A stretch of 64,000 nucleotides of DNA, from positions 124,001-188,000 of the forward strand of contig JAFWYN010000005.1 in the NCBI GenBank assembly GCA_017522685.1, read 5' to 3'. Positions 13,947 to 22,758 of this stretch are shown here, one piece after another (positions within the stretch are counted from its first letter, which is position 1; every line of letters starts with the position of its first letter). Under the pieces are notes generated by a model. The model saw only the letters and a list, made by a program, of their open reading frames with translations. It was not told the origin of the DNA and ran no database searches. Source of the stretch: Lachnospiraceae bacterium (GTDB taxonomy: Bacteria; Bacillota_A; Clostridia; Lachnospirales; Lachnospiraceae). A program made the position numbers and the translations under genes.

Positions 13947-16265
13947 CTACTCCACACCGCGCATGGCCAGTGCTTTGGTTTGCAATTCACTTAATTTGTA
14001 GAATGTGCCCTTCAGTGCCATCAACTCCTCGTGGGTACCGGACTCTGTCACGCGTCCGTTATCCAGTACAATCAGGTGCGTAGCATTACGCAGGGTGGAC
14101 AGTCTGTGTGCGATGGAAAGCACGGTTCTGCCCTTTTCCAGCTGCTCTAAGGACTTCTGGATGGCCAACTCGGTCTCCGTATCCACGGCGGAGGTAGCCT
14201 CATCCAGTATCAAAATCTTAGGATCTGCCAAGATGGCTCTGGCGATGGAAATACGCTGCTTTTCTCCACCGGACAGGGCTCTGCTGGAGTGACCCAGTAT
14301 GGTATCATAGCCCTGGGGCATCTTGCAGATGAAGTCGTGGGCGCTTGCCTGGATAGCCGCTTTGATGATTTCTTCTCGGGTGGCTTCCGGTCTGGCATAT
14401 GCAATGTTTTCTGCCACTGTTCCCATGAAAATATAGGTCTCCTGAGATACCATGGCTACGTTTTTACGAAGCTCCCTGAAACCATACTGCCTTACATTGA
14501 TACCGTCTACCAGTACCTCACCCTCATCCACGTCATAAAGTCGGGAAATCAGATTTACCAAAGTGGACTTGCCGGCACCGGAACGTCCTACGATACCCAG
14601 CACTTCGCCGGCTTCCACCTTAAAGCTTACATCCTTCAAAATAGGCTTGTTTGGCTCGTAGCCAAAGGTCACGTTTTTCAATTCGATTTCACCACGCAGC
14701 CTCTCCGGGCGTACCGGTTCAGGTACTTCCTTTACCTCCGGCACAGCATCGATAATTTCAAACATACGCTGTGCGGAGTTCATGGCATTGGTGTACCAAC
14801 GGATGATACGGGACATAAACTCCAAAGGCCATTTCAGCTGGCCTACATAGCCGGAGAAGGTAATCAGAATACCCAGCTCCATATCTGTGCCGGTTCCTGC
14901 GATAATCAAAGCAGAACCTACTGCCCACACCAAAAAGCTTAATAAATCTTCTACTAATATGTACAAAGCGGAGAACTTGCAGTCATAGCCTGCTACTGCC
15001 AGCTCCGCGTCTCTTACGCGGCTGTTATTCTTGCCGAAACGCTTGATTTCCTGCTGTTCCTGACCGAATGCCTTGACTACACGTGCACCGGTGAAGTTCT
15101 CATTCATCTGGCTGTTCAGTCGGCGGTTGGCACGATGTCTCTTACCGTAATAGTGCCAAAGTCTGGGCATCATCTGGTAGCTGATCATGAAGAGAATCGG
15201 CATCAGTATAATACTTGCCAGAGTCAACATGGGATTCAAAATAAACATAATGATGCAGGTAGACAATATGGTGGCCACATTGATAAAGAAGTAGGGGATA
15301 CCGTCAATCAAAAATCCCGTGATTTCCTCTGCATCGCTGGATACTCGTGTCATCAGACCACCGGTCTGCCTCTTGGTGAAAAAGCTGATGGACAGCTTAC
15401 CCATGGAGTCGAACACCTGGCCCTTCAACTTAGCTACGATTTCCGGCGCCATCCGGGCTGTCGCTACACCCTGCAAAATGCTTAAGACCTGTAGTACAAT
15501 CTTGGTCGCCAGCATCACCAGTACCAGCACGCCCAGTGCCAGCACAAATCGTCCCGCCAGCAAATGCATTTGCTCCAAAAAGACTTCATCCTTGGCCAGC
15601 ACCTTATCATACAGGGTGGTACCGCTTAAATAGGGCCACACCAGGTTTAAAGCTGCACTGGCTATGTAACAAAACATCAGCAAAATCAGCACTTTCGTGT
15701 AAGGCTTGTAGTAGGACACCAATCGGGTCAGGATGGAACGCTTATCCATACATTTGGGGCAAATCTTTCGCTCCTGGTCCGGATAAATCATGCCGCACTT
15801 AGGGCAACACTCCTTTCCTCTTCTCACATTCAAGTCCTCTTCCTTGATTTCCTCGTCCTTTTTCATCTTATCAAGTAGGCGGCCCATCTTCATAAAGGCC
15901 TCCATCTTGGTGTTGGAGAACTGGCAAAGATTCTGCTCCACGCCGTCAATCTTGCCCATAAATACGCCTGTGCTCACCTGGCGTAGCACACTTAAGCTCT
16001 CCACCTTCTCCAAATCGAAGAATCTCACAGCCGGTTCCGCATCCGCAGCGGCATGTAATGCCCAGCTGTCATATCCTCCCATACGGTACTCCCGCTTTTC
16101 CACATAAGGATATCTGGCGATAACCAGCTTCTCCTTGGTCAGGGCCACGATGGTATCCGCAAATCGGAATTCTTCATCCAAATCCCCTACTGCGGCATAG
16201 ACCACCTGGTCCTTTGATAGTCCGTATTTTTCCAATACTTTTACAAAACTTCCCGGTAAATTCAT
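13947..16265 (-). CDS. ABC exporter half-transporter with zinc ribbon (partner)
   Basis: About 772 residues with the same plan as 10606-12939: N-terminal domain, zinc ribbon CCPKCGMIYPDQERKICPKC (about 158-177), six membrane segments (about 190-480) and an NBD with Walker A GRSGAGKST, LSGGEKQRISIA and ILILDEATSAVD. Start 16265 is chosen because GGAGG stands 5 bases upstream; an ATG 12 bases earlier overlaps that site. It is first in the operon, after a leader peptide and terminator. Both subunits keep consensus catalytic motifs, so neither ATP site looks degenerate. Confidence 0.9.
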   Translation of the reverse strand: MNLPGSFVKVLEKYGLSKDQVVYAAVGDLDEEFRFADTIVALTKEKLVIARYPYVEKREYRMGGYDSWALHAAADAEPAVRFFDLEKVESLSVLRQVSTGVFMGKIDGVEQNLCQFSNTKMEAFMKMGRLLDKMKKDEEIKEEDLNVRRGKECCPKCGMIYPDQERKICPKCMDKRSILTRLVSYYKPYTKVLILLMFCYIASAALNLVWPYLSGTTLYDKVLAKDEVFLEQMHLLAGRFVLALGVLVLVMLATKIVLQVLSILQGVATARMAPEIVAKLKGQVFDSMGKLSISFFTKRQTGGLMTRVSSDAEEITGFLIDGIPYFFINVATILSTCIIMFILNPMLTLASIILMPILFMISYQMMPRLWHYYGKRHRANRRLNSQMNENFTGARVVKAFGQEQQEIKRFGKNNSRVRDAELAVAGYDCKFSALYILVEDLLSFLVWAVGSALIIAGTGTDMELGILITFSGYVGQLKWPLEFMSRIIRWYTNAMNSAQRMFEIIDAVPEVKEVPEPVRPERLRGEIELKNVTFGYEPNKPILKDVSFKVEAGEVLGIVGRSGAGKSTLVNLISRLYDVDEGEVLVDGINVRQYGFRELRKNVAMVSQETYIFMGTVAENIAYARPEATREEIIKAAIQASAHDFICKMPQGYDTILGHSSRALSGGEKQRISIARAILADPKILILDEATSAVDTETELAIQKSLEQLEKGRTVLSIAHRLSTLRNATHLIVLDNGRVTESGTHEELMALKGTFYKLSELQTKALAMRGVE

Positions 16266-16301
16266 TTCATCCTCCATAATCTAGTTGTTCCCGGCTTAAA
16301 A

Positions 16302-16419
16302 ATAGGCAGACTCGAAATGCCTTCGGCATTCCTCGTTCGCGTTGCTCCTCAAATGTCCCTACACTGTTACCTGTATGCAAGCATCCGGTATCAGTGTAGT
16401 GCCACTTGACTCTGCCTAT
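16302..16419. repeat. Structured inverted-repeat element in ABC leader
   Basis: Outer arms ATAGGCAGA (16302-16310) and TCTGCCTAT (16411-16419) pair perfectly. Inside are hairpin ATGCC-TTC-GGCAT and stem CTACACTG/CAGTGTAG. The segment GACTCGAA-hairpin-CCTCGT also occurs in the element at 54.66 kb with a different but still pairing hairpin, and GACTCGAAATGCC recurs at 17.5 kb. It lies in the 5' leader of the ABC gene, downstream of the attenuator-like terminator. Confidence 0.75.
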
Positions 16420-16420
16420 C

Positions 16421-16461
16421 GCGCAAAAAAGCCCCGGTGCGACATATTATCACACCGGGGC
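16421..16461 (-). terminator. Intrinsic terminator / candidate attenuator
   Basis: GCCCCGGTG (16431-16439) pairs with CACCGGGGC (16453-16461), followed on the minus strand by TTTTTT. It lies 57 bases after the leader-peptide stop and about 155 bases before the ABC start, so read-through must be needed for exporter expression from the upstream promoter. Flanking CTATCG and CGATAG extend the inverted symmetry. Confidence 0.85.
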
Positions 16462-16517
16462 CGATAGCTCATTCATATATACGTGTTTATAGCGATAACA
16501 ATAGTACGTTCCTATTC

Positions 16518-16586
16518 CTATAGACACCTACTCCGGGAGACAATATGCTTCATCATTTGGTTTGTTCTTCTCAATGTTGTATACAT
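16518..16586 (-). CDS. 22-aa leader peptide of the ABC operon
   Basis: The ORF MYTTLRRTNQMMKHIVSRSRCL has AAGGAGA 7 bases before its ATG, a near-consensus promoter 47 bases upstream and a terminator 57 bases downstream. The order promoter - short translated ORF - terminator - heterodimeric ABC exporter matches ribosome-mediated attenuation known for the Bacillus bmrB-bmrCD exporter. The peptide is basic and has no run of one amino acid, so drug-induced stalling rather than amino-acid starvation would be the natural signal. Function is inferred. Confidence 0.6.
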   Translation of the reverse strand: MYTTLRRTNQMMKHIVSRSRCL

Positions 16587-16632
16587 TTTTTTGTCTCCTT
16601 TCTTTTAATATTTGTTTACAGCATCTTTTTAA

Positions 16633-16661
16633 ATCATATACTCATTTCCGGCATATGTCAA
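16633..16661 (-). promoter_or_regulatory. Promoter for leader peptide and ABC operon
   Basis: TTGACA (16656-16661) and TATGAT (16633-16638) with exactly 17 bases between them, on the minus strand. It lies right after the stop of the XRE regulator gene, so the regulator and the exporter may be functionally linked. Confidence 0.75.
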
Positions 16662-16688
16662 TGGGTTATTTGGGGATTTTCCTTTTTC

Positions 16689-17360
16689 TTAATCCACCAA
16701 TTCTACATATTCCCCTTCTCTGTCATAGTTGTGCCAGATAGCAGTATAAAAGGGGGCCTTAAAGACAATTTCGTCCTCGCCCCAAGATTTCTCATAGGCA
16801 AATCGGGGCACCTGGTGTCCCAGCTTTACAGCCAAATAATCCGTAAAAAGTAACAGGGCAAATATGGCCAAAAAGCATCCAACGGAACAAATCAGCCGGT
16901 ATTTATACGTACAAATCATCTGATACAATCCCACTGAAAAAATAATCCCTCCCAGGGTGGAATAAATAGATCCCCAGCTGCTGTCATTGGGGAATATAGC
17001 CAGTGCGGATACTGCCAGAAAGACTCCGAAGCCCATCAGCACACCGCCTATGATTTTACGCATCTTTAAATATTGTTGTTTCTTATCCTCGTTCGTATAC
17101 TCTGCTACCTTTACCAGAGTTTCCTTTGTTTCTTCCTTCATTGTCTCGCTTTTCCTTTCTCCATCAATGATTTCTTTGATATCTACTTCATAAAATTCTG
17201 CCAACTCCACAAGCACGCTGATATCCGGCATATTGGTCCCGGTTTCCCATCTGGAAACGGTTCGGTTGGAAACATTGAATTGCTCCGCCAGTTGCTCTTG
17301 TGTAAGTTCCTTCTCCTTTCGGAGTGTTTGTAAAAATTGACCGATTTTCTTTTGGTCCAT
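16689..17360 (-). CDS. XRE-family regulator with C-terminal membrane segments
   Basis: About 223 residues from the ATG at 17360 (GGGAGG upstream). Residues 1-65 form an XRE helix-turn-helix (IGQFLQTLRKEKELTQEQLAEQ, then NVSNRTVSRWETG). A linker is followed by about three hydrophobic segments (VLMGFGVFLAVSALAIF, GSIYSTLGGIIFSVGLYQM, LICSVGCFLAIFALLLF). Such membrane-anchored XRE proteins often sense cell-envelope or drug stress. It lies directly upstream of the ABC-operon promoter. Confidence 0.85.
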   Translation of the reverse strand: MDQKKIGQFLQTLRKEKELTQEQLAEQFNVSNRTVSRWETGTNMPDISVLVELAEFYEVDIKEIIDGERKSETMKEETKETLVKVAEYTNEDKKQQYLKMRKIIGGVLMGFGVFLAVSALAIFPNDSSWGSIYSTLGGIIFSVGLYQMICTYKYRLICSVGCFLAIFALLLFTDYLAVKLGHQVPRFAYEKSWGEDEIVFKAPFYTAIWHNYDREGEYVELVD

Positions 17361-17483
17361 GTGCTTACCTCCCTTCCCTGCTACCATATCCCCTAAGTCT
17401 GATCAAAAACACGACACAAAGCGAGAAATGCCGCATTTTCATGGATTGGACATGGGGTGTCCGGCTTTCATTAATATCGCAAT

Positions 17484-17518
17484 GTGTATATAGGCAGACT
17501 CGAAATGCCTATATACGC
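17484..17518. repeat. Perfect hairpin carrying the GACTCGAAA loop
   Basis: GTATATAGGCA (17486-17496) pairs with TGCCTATATAC (17506-17516) around the 9-base loop GACTCGAAA; one GU and one GC pair extend the stem. The AGGCA-GACTCGAAA-TGCCT core is identical to part of the element at 16302-16419 while the flanking stem differs. It lies between the tRNA and the XRE gene. Confidence 0.75.
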
Positions 17519-17559
17519 AAAGAAAGGGACAAACCATTCGGTTTATCCCTTGTTGATAA

Positions 17560-17641
17560 TGGATGGAGGTGGATTCGAACCACCGAAGCAATTTGCAGCA
17601 GATTTACAGTCTGTCCCCTTTGGCCACTCGGGAATCCATCC
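17560..17641 (-). tRNA. tRNA-Tyr (GTA)
   Basis: The acceptor stem GGATGGA/TCCATCC closes an 82-base cloverleaf with a long variable arm, the T loop GGTTCGAATCC and anticodon GTA (17605-17607 on the opposite strand). CCA is not encoded and would be added by the nucleotidyltransferase encoded at 54.8-56.1 kb. Confidence 0.95.
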
Positions 17642-17709
17642 ATGTTAAACATAAGTCCTAACAAGTTCGAATTGTAGCACATGTTCAAACAAATTGCAAT
17701 ACTTTTTTT

Positions 17710-19806
17710 CTACTTCTTGCTAAGCAGCACCACTGCTGAAGTCTTAGGCAAGGTAATGGTTATCTTACCGGACTTGATTTCGTACTCTGCCGGCTCTAAA
17801 TTGTAGCCCCACTCATTGGTCTCCATGAGGCGTACCATGGTGCCATCCTTGCCGGTGCCAACCTCCCAGACAGTGACTTCTCTGGTGATTTCATGGGAAG
17901 CATTATTGACCAGCACTACCAGCTGCTCCTCTTTGTTGAAACGGCCGTAGGCCAGGTAATTATCATCTGCATCCATATATTTGATGGAACCGGTGCGCAA
18001 TGCGCTGTGCTCCTTATGAATCTTAATAATATCCTTGTGGAACTGTATCAGCTCATGGTCCTCTCTGCCCCAAGGATAGGTACGACGATTGTCCGGGTCC
18101 GTAAAGCCACACAAACCGGCTTCGTCGCCGTAGTAAATGGTAGGTGCACCCACCCAGGTCATCTGCATCACCACAGCTTCCCGCAGCACCGCCTTATTGA
18201 CGCCCTGATTGGCCGCTTCACATCCCATGGTACCGATACGTCCTACCTTGTGATTGGTACGGGTCAAAAAGCGGGAATGGTCATGGTTGGAAAGCTCATT
18301 CATGGCCACCTGCCAGCTTGACATGGCGAAATTGGAGGTGTGATGGCGCATAGCGCCCCAGAAGCTCTCCGCATTACCCAGTAAATCCTCTCTGAAATCA
18401 TCACTGTGCTTCTCCATACCGGTCAAAAACCAAGTCACCGGCTCCATGAAGGCATCGTAATTCATTACGGTGTCCCATTCATTGCCCTGCAACCACTCGC
18501 GAGTATTGCCGTAATGCTCTGCCAGGATGATAGCTTCCGGATTGGCTTCCTTTACCACCCGCCGAAACTCCTGCCAGAACTTGTGATTAAACTCCGGCGA
18601 ATGTCCCAAATCCGCTGCCACATCCAGTCTCCAGCCATCTGCATTGTAAGGCGCAGACACCCATTTGGCAGCAATCTTTAATACATAATCGCACAGCTCC
18701 TTGGAACCCTCGTAATTAAGCTTAGGTAACGTATTGTGTCCCCACCAGCCGTCGTAGTTCTGATTGTAAGGCCAGCCCTCGCTCTTAAAGTCAAAATAGC
18801 CTCTATAGGGGCTTTCTGCGGATACATAGGCGCCTTTCGCGTAACCTTCCACGTTTTCGTAGATGCGCTCTCTGTCCATCCACTTATTGAAGGAACCGCA
18901 GTGATTGAACACACCGTCCAAAATCACACGGATGCCCCGCTTGTGGGCTTCCTCCACCACCTTAGCGAAAAGCTCGTTACTTGCCTCCAGATTAGCCTTG
19001 TTGGCCACTCGGTTAATATAGCGTGACGCATGGGAATTGTCCCTGTCCCAATGCTGCAGCAGCTCTCCCCCATCGTCCACGATTCGTCCGAAATGAGGGT
19101 CTATATAATCATAATCCTGAATATCGTATTTATGGTTGGAGGGGGATACGAATAAAGGATTGAAATAAATTACTTCAATACCCAAATCCTGCAGGTAGTC
19201 CATCTTGTCCAACACGCCCTGCAAATCTCCTCCGTAAAACTCGCGCACATCCATGGTTGCCGGATTACGATACCAATCCTCCACCCGATGCACATGCTCG
19301 TTGATATAGGTATATTCACCGGTAAGCACATCATTGCCCGGGTCCCCGTTACAGAAACGGTCCACATAAATCTGGTACATAACCGCGCCCTTGGCCCAAT
19401 CCGGTGTGGAAAATCCGGGAAGCACCACAAAATCATAGTATTCATTAGGCTCCCTAACCATACCGCGGGCATCAAACACCACGGAAATCCGTCCGGTCTC
19501 CACCACGAAATGATAATGTAGCTTTTCCTCCCCAAGCTCCACTTCACAGGCATAGAAGTCAAAGCAATCATCGGACTCCACCTTCCTCATGGGTACGGAC
19601 TGCTTACTATGCACCAAGAAAATATGGTCCACATTGTTCTTGGCCGTACGGAACCGGATGGTTACGGTCTCTCCTGCCTTCGGCTCCATGGGACTCACGT
19701 AATCCGCAGATGTATCCGTATAAAGACCCTTGCGATTAAACACCGGCCTCATGGCTCCCATATAAAATTGACTATTTTGATTTTTGCGGATACGCTCCAA
19801 ATCCAT
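17710..19806 (-). CDS. Neopullulanase-type alpha-glucanase (GH13)
   Basis: A 698-residue GH13 enzyme without a signal peptide, so cytoplasmic. The N-terminal 125 residues are a CBM34-like beta domain. The catalytic barrel follows, with VILDGVFNHCG (region I), GWRLDVA (nucleophile Asp), ILAEHYG (acid/base Glu) and ELSNHDHSR (region IV Asp). The C-terminal beta domain ends TSAVVLLSKK. It would hydrolyse imported malto-oligosaccharides, cyclodextrins or pullulan fragments. It is monocistronic with its own promoter. Confidence 0.92.
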   Translation of the reverse strand: MDLERIRKNQNSQFYMGAMRPVFNRKGLYTDTSADYVSPMEPKAGETVTIRFRTAKNNVDHIFLVHSKQSVPMRKVESDDCFDFYACEVELGEEKLHYHFVVETGRISVVFDARGMVREPNEYYDFVVLPGFSTPDWAKGAVMYQIYVDRFCNGDPGNDVLTGEYTYINEHVHRVEDWYRNPATMDVREFYGGDLQGVLDKMDYLQDLGIEVIYFNPLFVSPSNHKYDIQDYDYIDPHFGRIVDDGGELLQHWDRDNSHASRYINRVANKANLEASNELFAKVVEEAHKRGIRVILDGVFNHCGSFNKWMDRERIYENVEGYAKGAYVSAESPYRGYFDFKSEGWPYNQNYDGWWGHNTLPKLNYEGSKELCDYVLKIAAKWVSAPYNADGWRLDVAADLGHSPEFNHKFWQEFRRVVKEANPEAIILAEHYGNTREWLQGNEWDTVMNYDAFMEPVTWFLTGMEKHSDDFREDLLGNAESFWGAMRHHTSNFAMSSWQVAMNELSNHDHSRFLTRTNHKVGRIGTMGCEAANQGVNKAVLREAVVMQMTWVGAPTIYYGDEAGLCGFTDPDNRRTYPWGREDHELIQFHKDIIKIHKEHSALRTGSIKYMDADDNYLAYGRFNKEEQLVVLVNNASHEITREVTVWEVGTGKDGTMVRLMETNEWGYNLEPAEYEIKSGKITITLPKTSAVVLLSKK

Positions 19807-19842
19807 TTTAGGTTCCTCCGGGTGATGGGTAGTAATATAGTA

Positions 19843-19871
19843 ATTGTAGTAGAAATCCTTTTCCAGTGCAA
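19843..19871 (-). promoter_or_regulatory. Promoter of the GH13 gene
   Basis: TTGCAC (19866-19871) and TACAAT (19843-19848) with a 17-base spacer on the minus strand, 37 bases upstream of the start codon. No catabolite operator is evident between them. Confidence 0.65.
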
Positions 19872-19949
19872 TACTTTAGTCTATCAATTTTCGTATTTGT
19901 ACCTATCTTCTATATTATTGACAAGAGAAAATATACGTGGTCTTCTTAA

Positions 19950-20103
19950 TAACGATTCAGCGCCATCATTCGCAAAACCGCTACTTCGTAGCTTTCCTTT
20001 TGCGAATGGAGGGCTTCTCGCCATATAGATTTATAAAAACAGGCCTCTGTAAGTAAACTTACTCGTCCTGTTTTCTATAAATCTGCATAGCTCTGAATCG
20101 TTA
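19950..20103. repeat. Three-way-junction-like inverted-repeat element
   Basis: Outer arms AACGATTCAG (19951-19960) and CTGAATCGTT (20093-20102) close two long internal hairpins. One has CATTCGCAAAA/TTTTGCGAATG arms capped by GCTAC-TTC-GTAGC. The other has AGATTTATA-AAACAGG/CCTGTTTT-TATAAATCT arms with AGTAAACTTACT at its tip. It lies between ftsH and the GH13 promoter, downstream of a terminator. The rest of 20139-20355 is AT-rich with one palindrome (20216-20229). Confidence 0.75.
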
Positions 20104-20108
20104 CCAAG

Positions 20109-20138
20109 TAAAAAAGACAGCCGATAGCTGTCCTTTTT
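20109..20138. terminator. Terminator downstream of ftsH
   Basis: GACAGC (20116-20121) pairs with GCTGTC (20127-20132), with T runs on both sides. It lies about 220 bases after the ftsH stop and before the GH13 promoter, so it probably ends the conserved ftsH operon. Confidence 0.75.
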
Positions 20139-20215
20139 AGAGAAGGTATTTCTTTCTTATGGGGTATAGCAAAAAACTATATAATGTATTGGGGGGTTAC
20201 GCATATTATAATACC

Positions 20216-20229
20216 ATGGGTAAACCCAT
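20216..20229. promoter_or_regulatory. ATGGGT-AA-ACCCAT palindrome
   Basis: A perfect 6+2+6 palindrome. On the minus strand it precedes a TATAAT (about 20196-20201) by a few bases, but the terminator at 20109 lies between this and the GH13 gene. It may serve a short RNA, or be a relic operator. Confidence 0.35.
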
Positions 20230-20355
20230 TTGCATATCCTCAAAAATCACAAATATTACAATTTGTTTGTATTGTTTTTGTGCATATTTGCCAAATGTGT
20301 GTTGTTAATATATACCAATGGTCTGGTCTTCCTATAAATTCAAAAATAATTAACC

Positions 20356-22182
20356 CTATTCCTCAACCGTCGGCATCTCTGCAAACAGTGCTTCAAACTC
20401 TTCTCGGGTAATCTTTTCTTTCTCCAAAAGAAGCTCGGCACATTTATGCAATACACCTTCGTGCTCCGTGATGATATCGGTAGCCTTCTGATAGCAGTCA
20501 TCAATGATGGCCTTTACTTCCTTGTCGATTTCTCCGCTGACAGCCTCACTGTGAGACTTGGCATGTGCCAAATCGCGACCGATGAATACTTCGTCATCGT
20601 CATCCGCATAGCAAATCACACCGATATTATCGGACATACCGAAACGGGTTACCATACTGCGGGCCATCTTGGTAGCCTTCTTGATATCGCTGGAAGCACC
20701 GGTAGTAATATCATCAAAAATAATCTGCTCTGCGATACGTCCGCCCAGGGAAACCATGATATCCTGAAGCATCTGACCCTTACTCATAAACATCTCATCC
20801 TTGCTGGGCAGGGGCATGGTATAGCCTGCTGCACCGGAACCGGTAGGGATGATGGATACGGTATAAACAGGGCCCACATCCGGCAGTACATGGAACAATA
20901 TTGCATGTCCTGCCTCATGATATGCGGTAATTTTCTTTTCCTTGTCTGAAATGATACGGCTCTTCTTCTCCGCACCGATGCCTACCTTTACGAAGGATTT
21001 CTGAATATCCTCCTGCTTGATAAACGCTCGGTTTTCCTTGGCCGCCACAATAGCTGCCTCGTTCAACAGATTCTCCAAATCCGCACCGGTAAAGCCTGCT
21101 GTGGTCTGTGCCACTTCCTTCAGGTCCACATCCTCAGCCAGAGGCTTATTCTTGGCATGTACCTTCAGAATCTCCTCACGTCCGCCCACATCAGGTGCGC
21201 TGACGGTAATCTTTCTGTCGAAACGACCGGGACGTAAAATCGCCGGGTCTAAAATATCTACACGGTTGGTTGCTGCCATGACGATGATACCTTCATTCAC
21301 ACCGAAACCATCCATCTCTACCAGCAACTGGTTCAGGGTCTGCTCACGCTCATCGTGTCCGCCGCCCATACCGGTACCACGTCTTCTTGCCACCGCATCG
21401 ATTTCATCGATGAATACGATACAGGGTGCGTTCTTCTTTGCCTCTGCAAACAAATCACGCACACGGCTGGCACCCACACCTACAAACATTTCCACGAAAT
21501 CGGAACCGGAGATGCTGAAGAAGGGTACACCCGCTTCACCGGCCACTGCCTTTGCCAGCAGAGTCTTACCGGTACCGGGACGACCATCCAACAGCACACC
21601 CTTGGGAATACGCGCACCAACACTTGTATATTTCCCGGGATTCTTTAAGAAATCCACGATTTCCGCCAGATCTTCCTTTTCCTCCTGAAGTCCTGCCACT
21701 ACCTGGAAGTTGACTTTATTGTCCCCCAGGGACATCTTGGCACGGCTCTTTCCGAAGTTCATCATCTTACCGGTACTGCTGCTGTTGGCACTGTGCTGGG
21801 CATTCATCATCATAAAGAAGAAGAAACAAATCACCAACACCACTAACAGGGGCATCACATAAGTGCTAAACCATCCCTCTCTCTCAATATCCTGGATTGT
21901 AGGCTCATAACCGTTGTCCCGGATCAGCTGCTCCAGCTGACGCACATCTGTAGCGTACAGTTTCTTGGTGCTGCCATCAAATACTATCGTAGCATAGCCC
22001 GAAGGTGCTTCACTATTGGGAGTGATGCGAATCTCCTTCACCACCTTACTCTCCATATCCTTCACCAACTGGGTCTGGGAATAAGTATTGTCCTGAAATT
22101 TCCTGAAATTCATGGCAAACAGCACAATCATCAACAATATAATCATTAAAAAATACGAATGAAATCCTTTGTTTCTCTCCAC
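20356..22182 (-). CDS. ftsH: ATP-dependent zinc metalloprotease FtsH
   Basis: A 608-residue membrane AAA+ protease. It has a first TM segment (about 9-24), an extracytoplasmic loop, a second TM segment (about 108-126) and an AAA module with Walker A GRPGTGKT (200-207), Walker [13 protein letters not shown] and arginine-finger RPGRFDR. The zinc site HEAGH is near residue 420. The Walker A second position is Arg instead of the usual Pro (GPPGTGKT). It degrades membrane and regulatory proteins and is last in the divIC-spoIIE-tilS-hpt-ftsH block. Confidence 0.96.
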   Translation of the reverse strand: MERNKGFHSYFLMIILLMIVLFAMNFRKFQDNTYSQTQLVKDMESKVVKEIRITPNSEAPSGYATIVFDGSTKKLYATDVRQLEQLIRDNGYEPTIQDIEREGWFSTYVMPLLVVLVICFFFFMMMNAQHSANSSSTGKMMNFGKSRAKMSLGDNKVNFQVVAGLQEEKEDLAEIVDFLKNPGKYTSVGARIPKGVLLDGRPGTGKTLLAKAVAGEAGVPFFSISGSDFVEMFVGVGASRVRDLFAEAKKNAPCIVFIDEIDAVARRRGTGMGGGHDEREQTLNQLLVEMDGFGVNEGIIVMAATNRVDILDPAILRPGRFDRKITVSAPDVGGREEILKVHAKNKPLAEDVDLKEVAQTTAGFTGADLENLLNEAAIVAAKENRAFIKQEDIQKSFVKVGIGAEKKSRIISDKEKKITAYHEAGHAILFHVLPDVGPVYTVSIIPTGSGAAGYTMPLPSKDEMFMSKGQMLQDIMVSLGGRIAEQIIFDDITTGASSDIKKATKMARSMVTRFGMSDNIGVICYADDDDEVFIGRDLAHAKSHSEAVSGEIDKEVKAIIDDCYQKATDIITEHEGVLHKCAELLLEKEKITREEFEALFAEMPTVEE

Positions 22183-22217
22183 TTAAAGCCTCCTAATGCT
22201 AATCTATCCGCACTTCA

Positions 22218-22742
22218 CTATTCAAACGAAACAATTCCGATATAAGGCAGATTACGGTATCTCTGATCATAATCCAGTCCGTAGCCCACTACAAATTCAT
22301 CGGGAATCTGAAAACCGGTATAATCCACGGGTACATCGATGACTCTTCTATCCGGCTTATCCAATAAGGTACAAAGCTTAAGCGATGCCGGCTTACGGTC
22401 ACGAAGCATCTCTAACAGATAGCTTAAGGTACGGCCGGAGTCCACGATATCCTCTACTACCAGCACATCCTTGCCCTGAATTGCCTCATCCAAATCCTTT
22501 ACAATCTTTACCACGCCACTGGACTTGGTATCTGAGCCGTAGCTGGATACTGCCATGAAATCCAGGGAAACCGGTACGGTGATTCTCTTTGCCAATTCAC
22601 ACATAAAGAAGGTACCGCCCTTCAATACACAAATTAAATGAATCTGCTTTCCTTCATAGTCCTTACTGATCTGCTCACCAATTGCCTTAATTCTTGCGTC
22701 TACTTCTTCCTCTGATAAAAGCACATTGATTTTCTCTGCCAT
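22218..22742 (-). CDS. hpt: Hypoxanthine phosphoribosyltransferase
   Basis: About 174 residues. The PRPP-binding motif is VLVVEDIVDSGRTL, preceded by LICVLKGGTFFMCEL and SYGSDTKSSG. The C-terminal FVVGYGLDYDQRYRNLPYIG is characteristic of purine PRTases. It salvages hypoxanthine/guanine to IMP/GMP. Start MAEKINVLL at 22742 is chosen because longer frames overlap tilS. It sits between tilS and ftsH as in most Firmicutes. Confidence 0.95.
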   Translation of the reverse strand: MAEKINVLLSEEEVDARIKAIGEQISKDYEGKQIHLICVLKGGTFFMCELAKRITVPVSLDFMAVSSYGSDTKSSGVVKIVKDLDEAIQGKDVLVVEDIVDSGRTLSYLLEMLRDRKPASLKLCTLLDKPDRRVIDVPVDYTGFQIPDEFVVGYGLDYDQRYRNLPYIGIVSFE

Positions 22743-22758
22743 AGCTCTTAACCTCTCT

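Noticed and set aside
16302..16661. T-box or metabolite riboswitch upstream of the ABC operon
   Set aside because: No T-box bulge sequence or known riboswitch core is seen; a translated leader plus terminator explains the region better.
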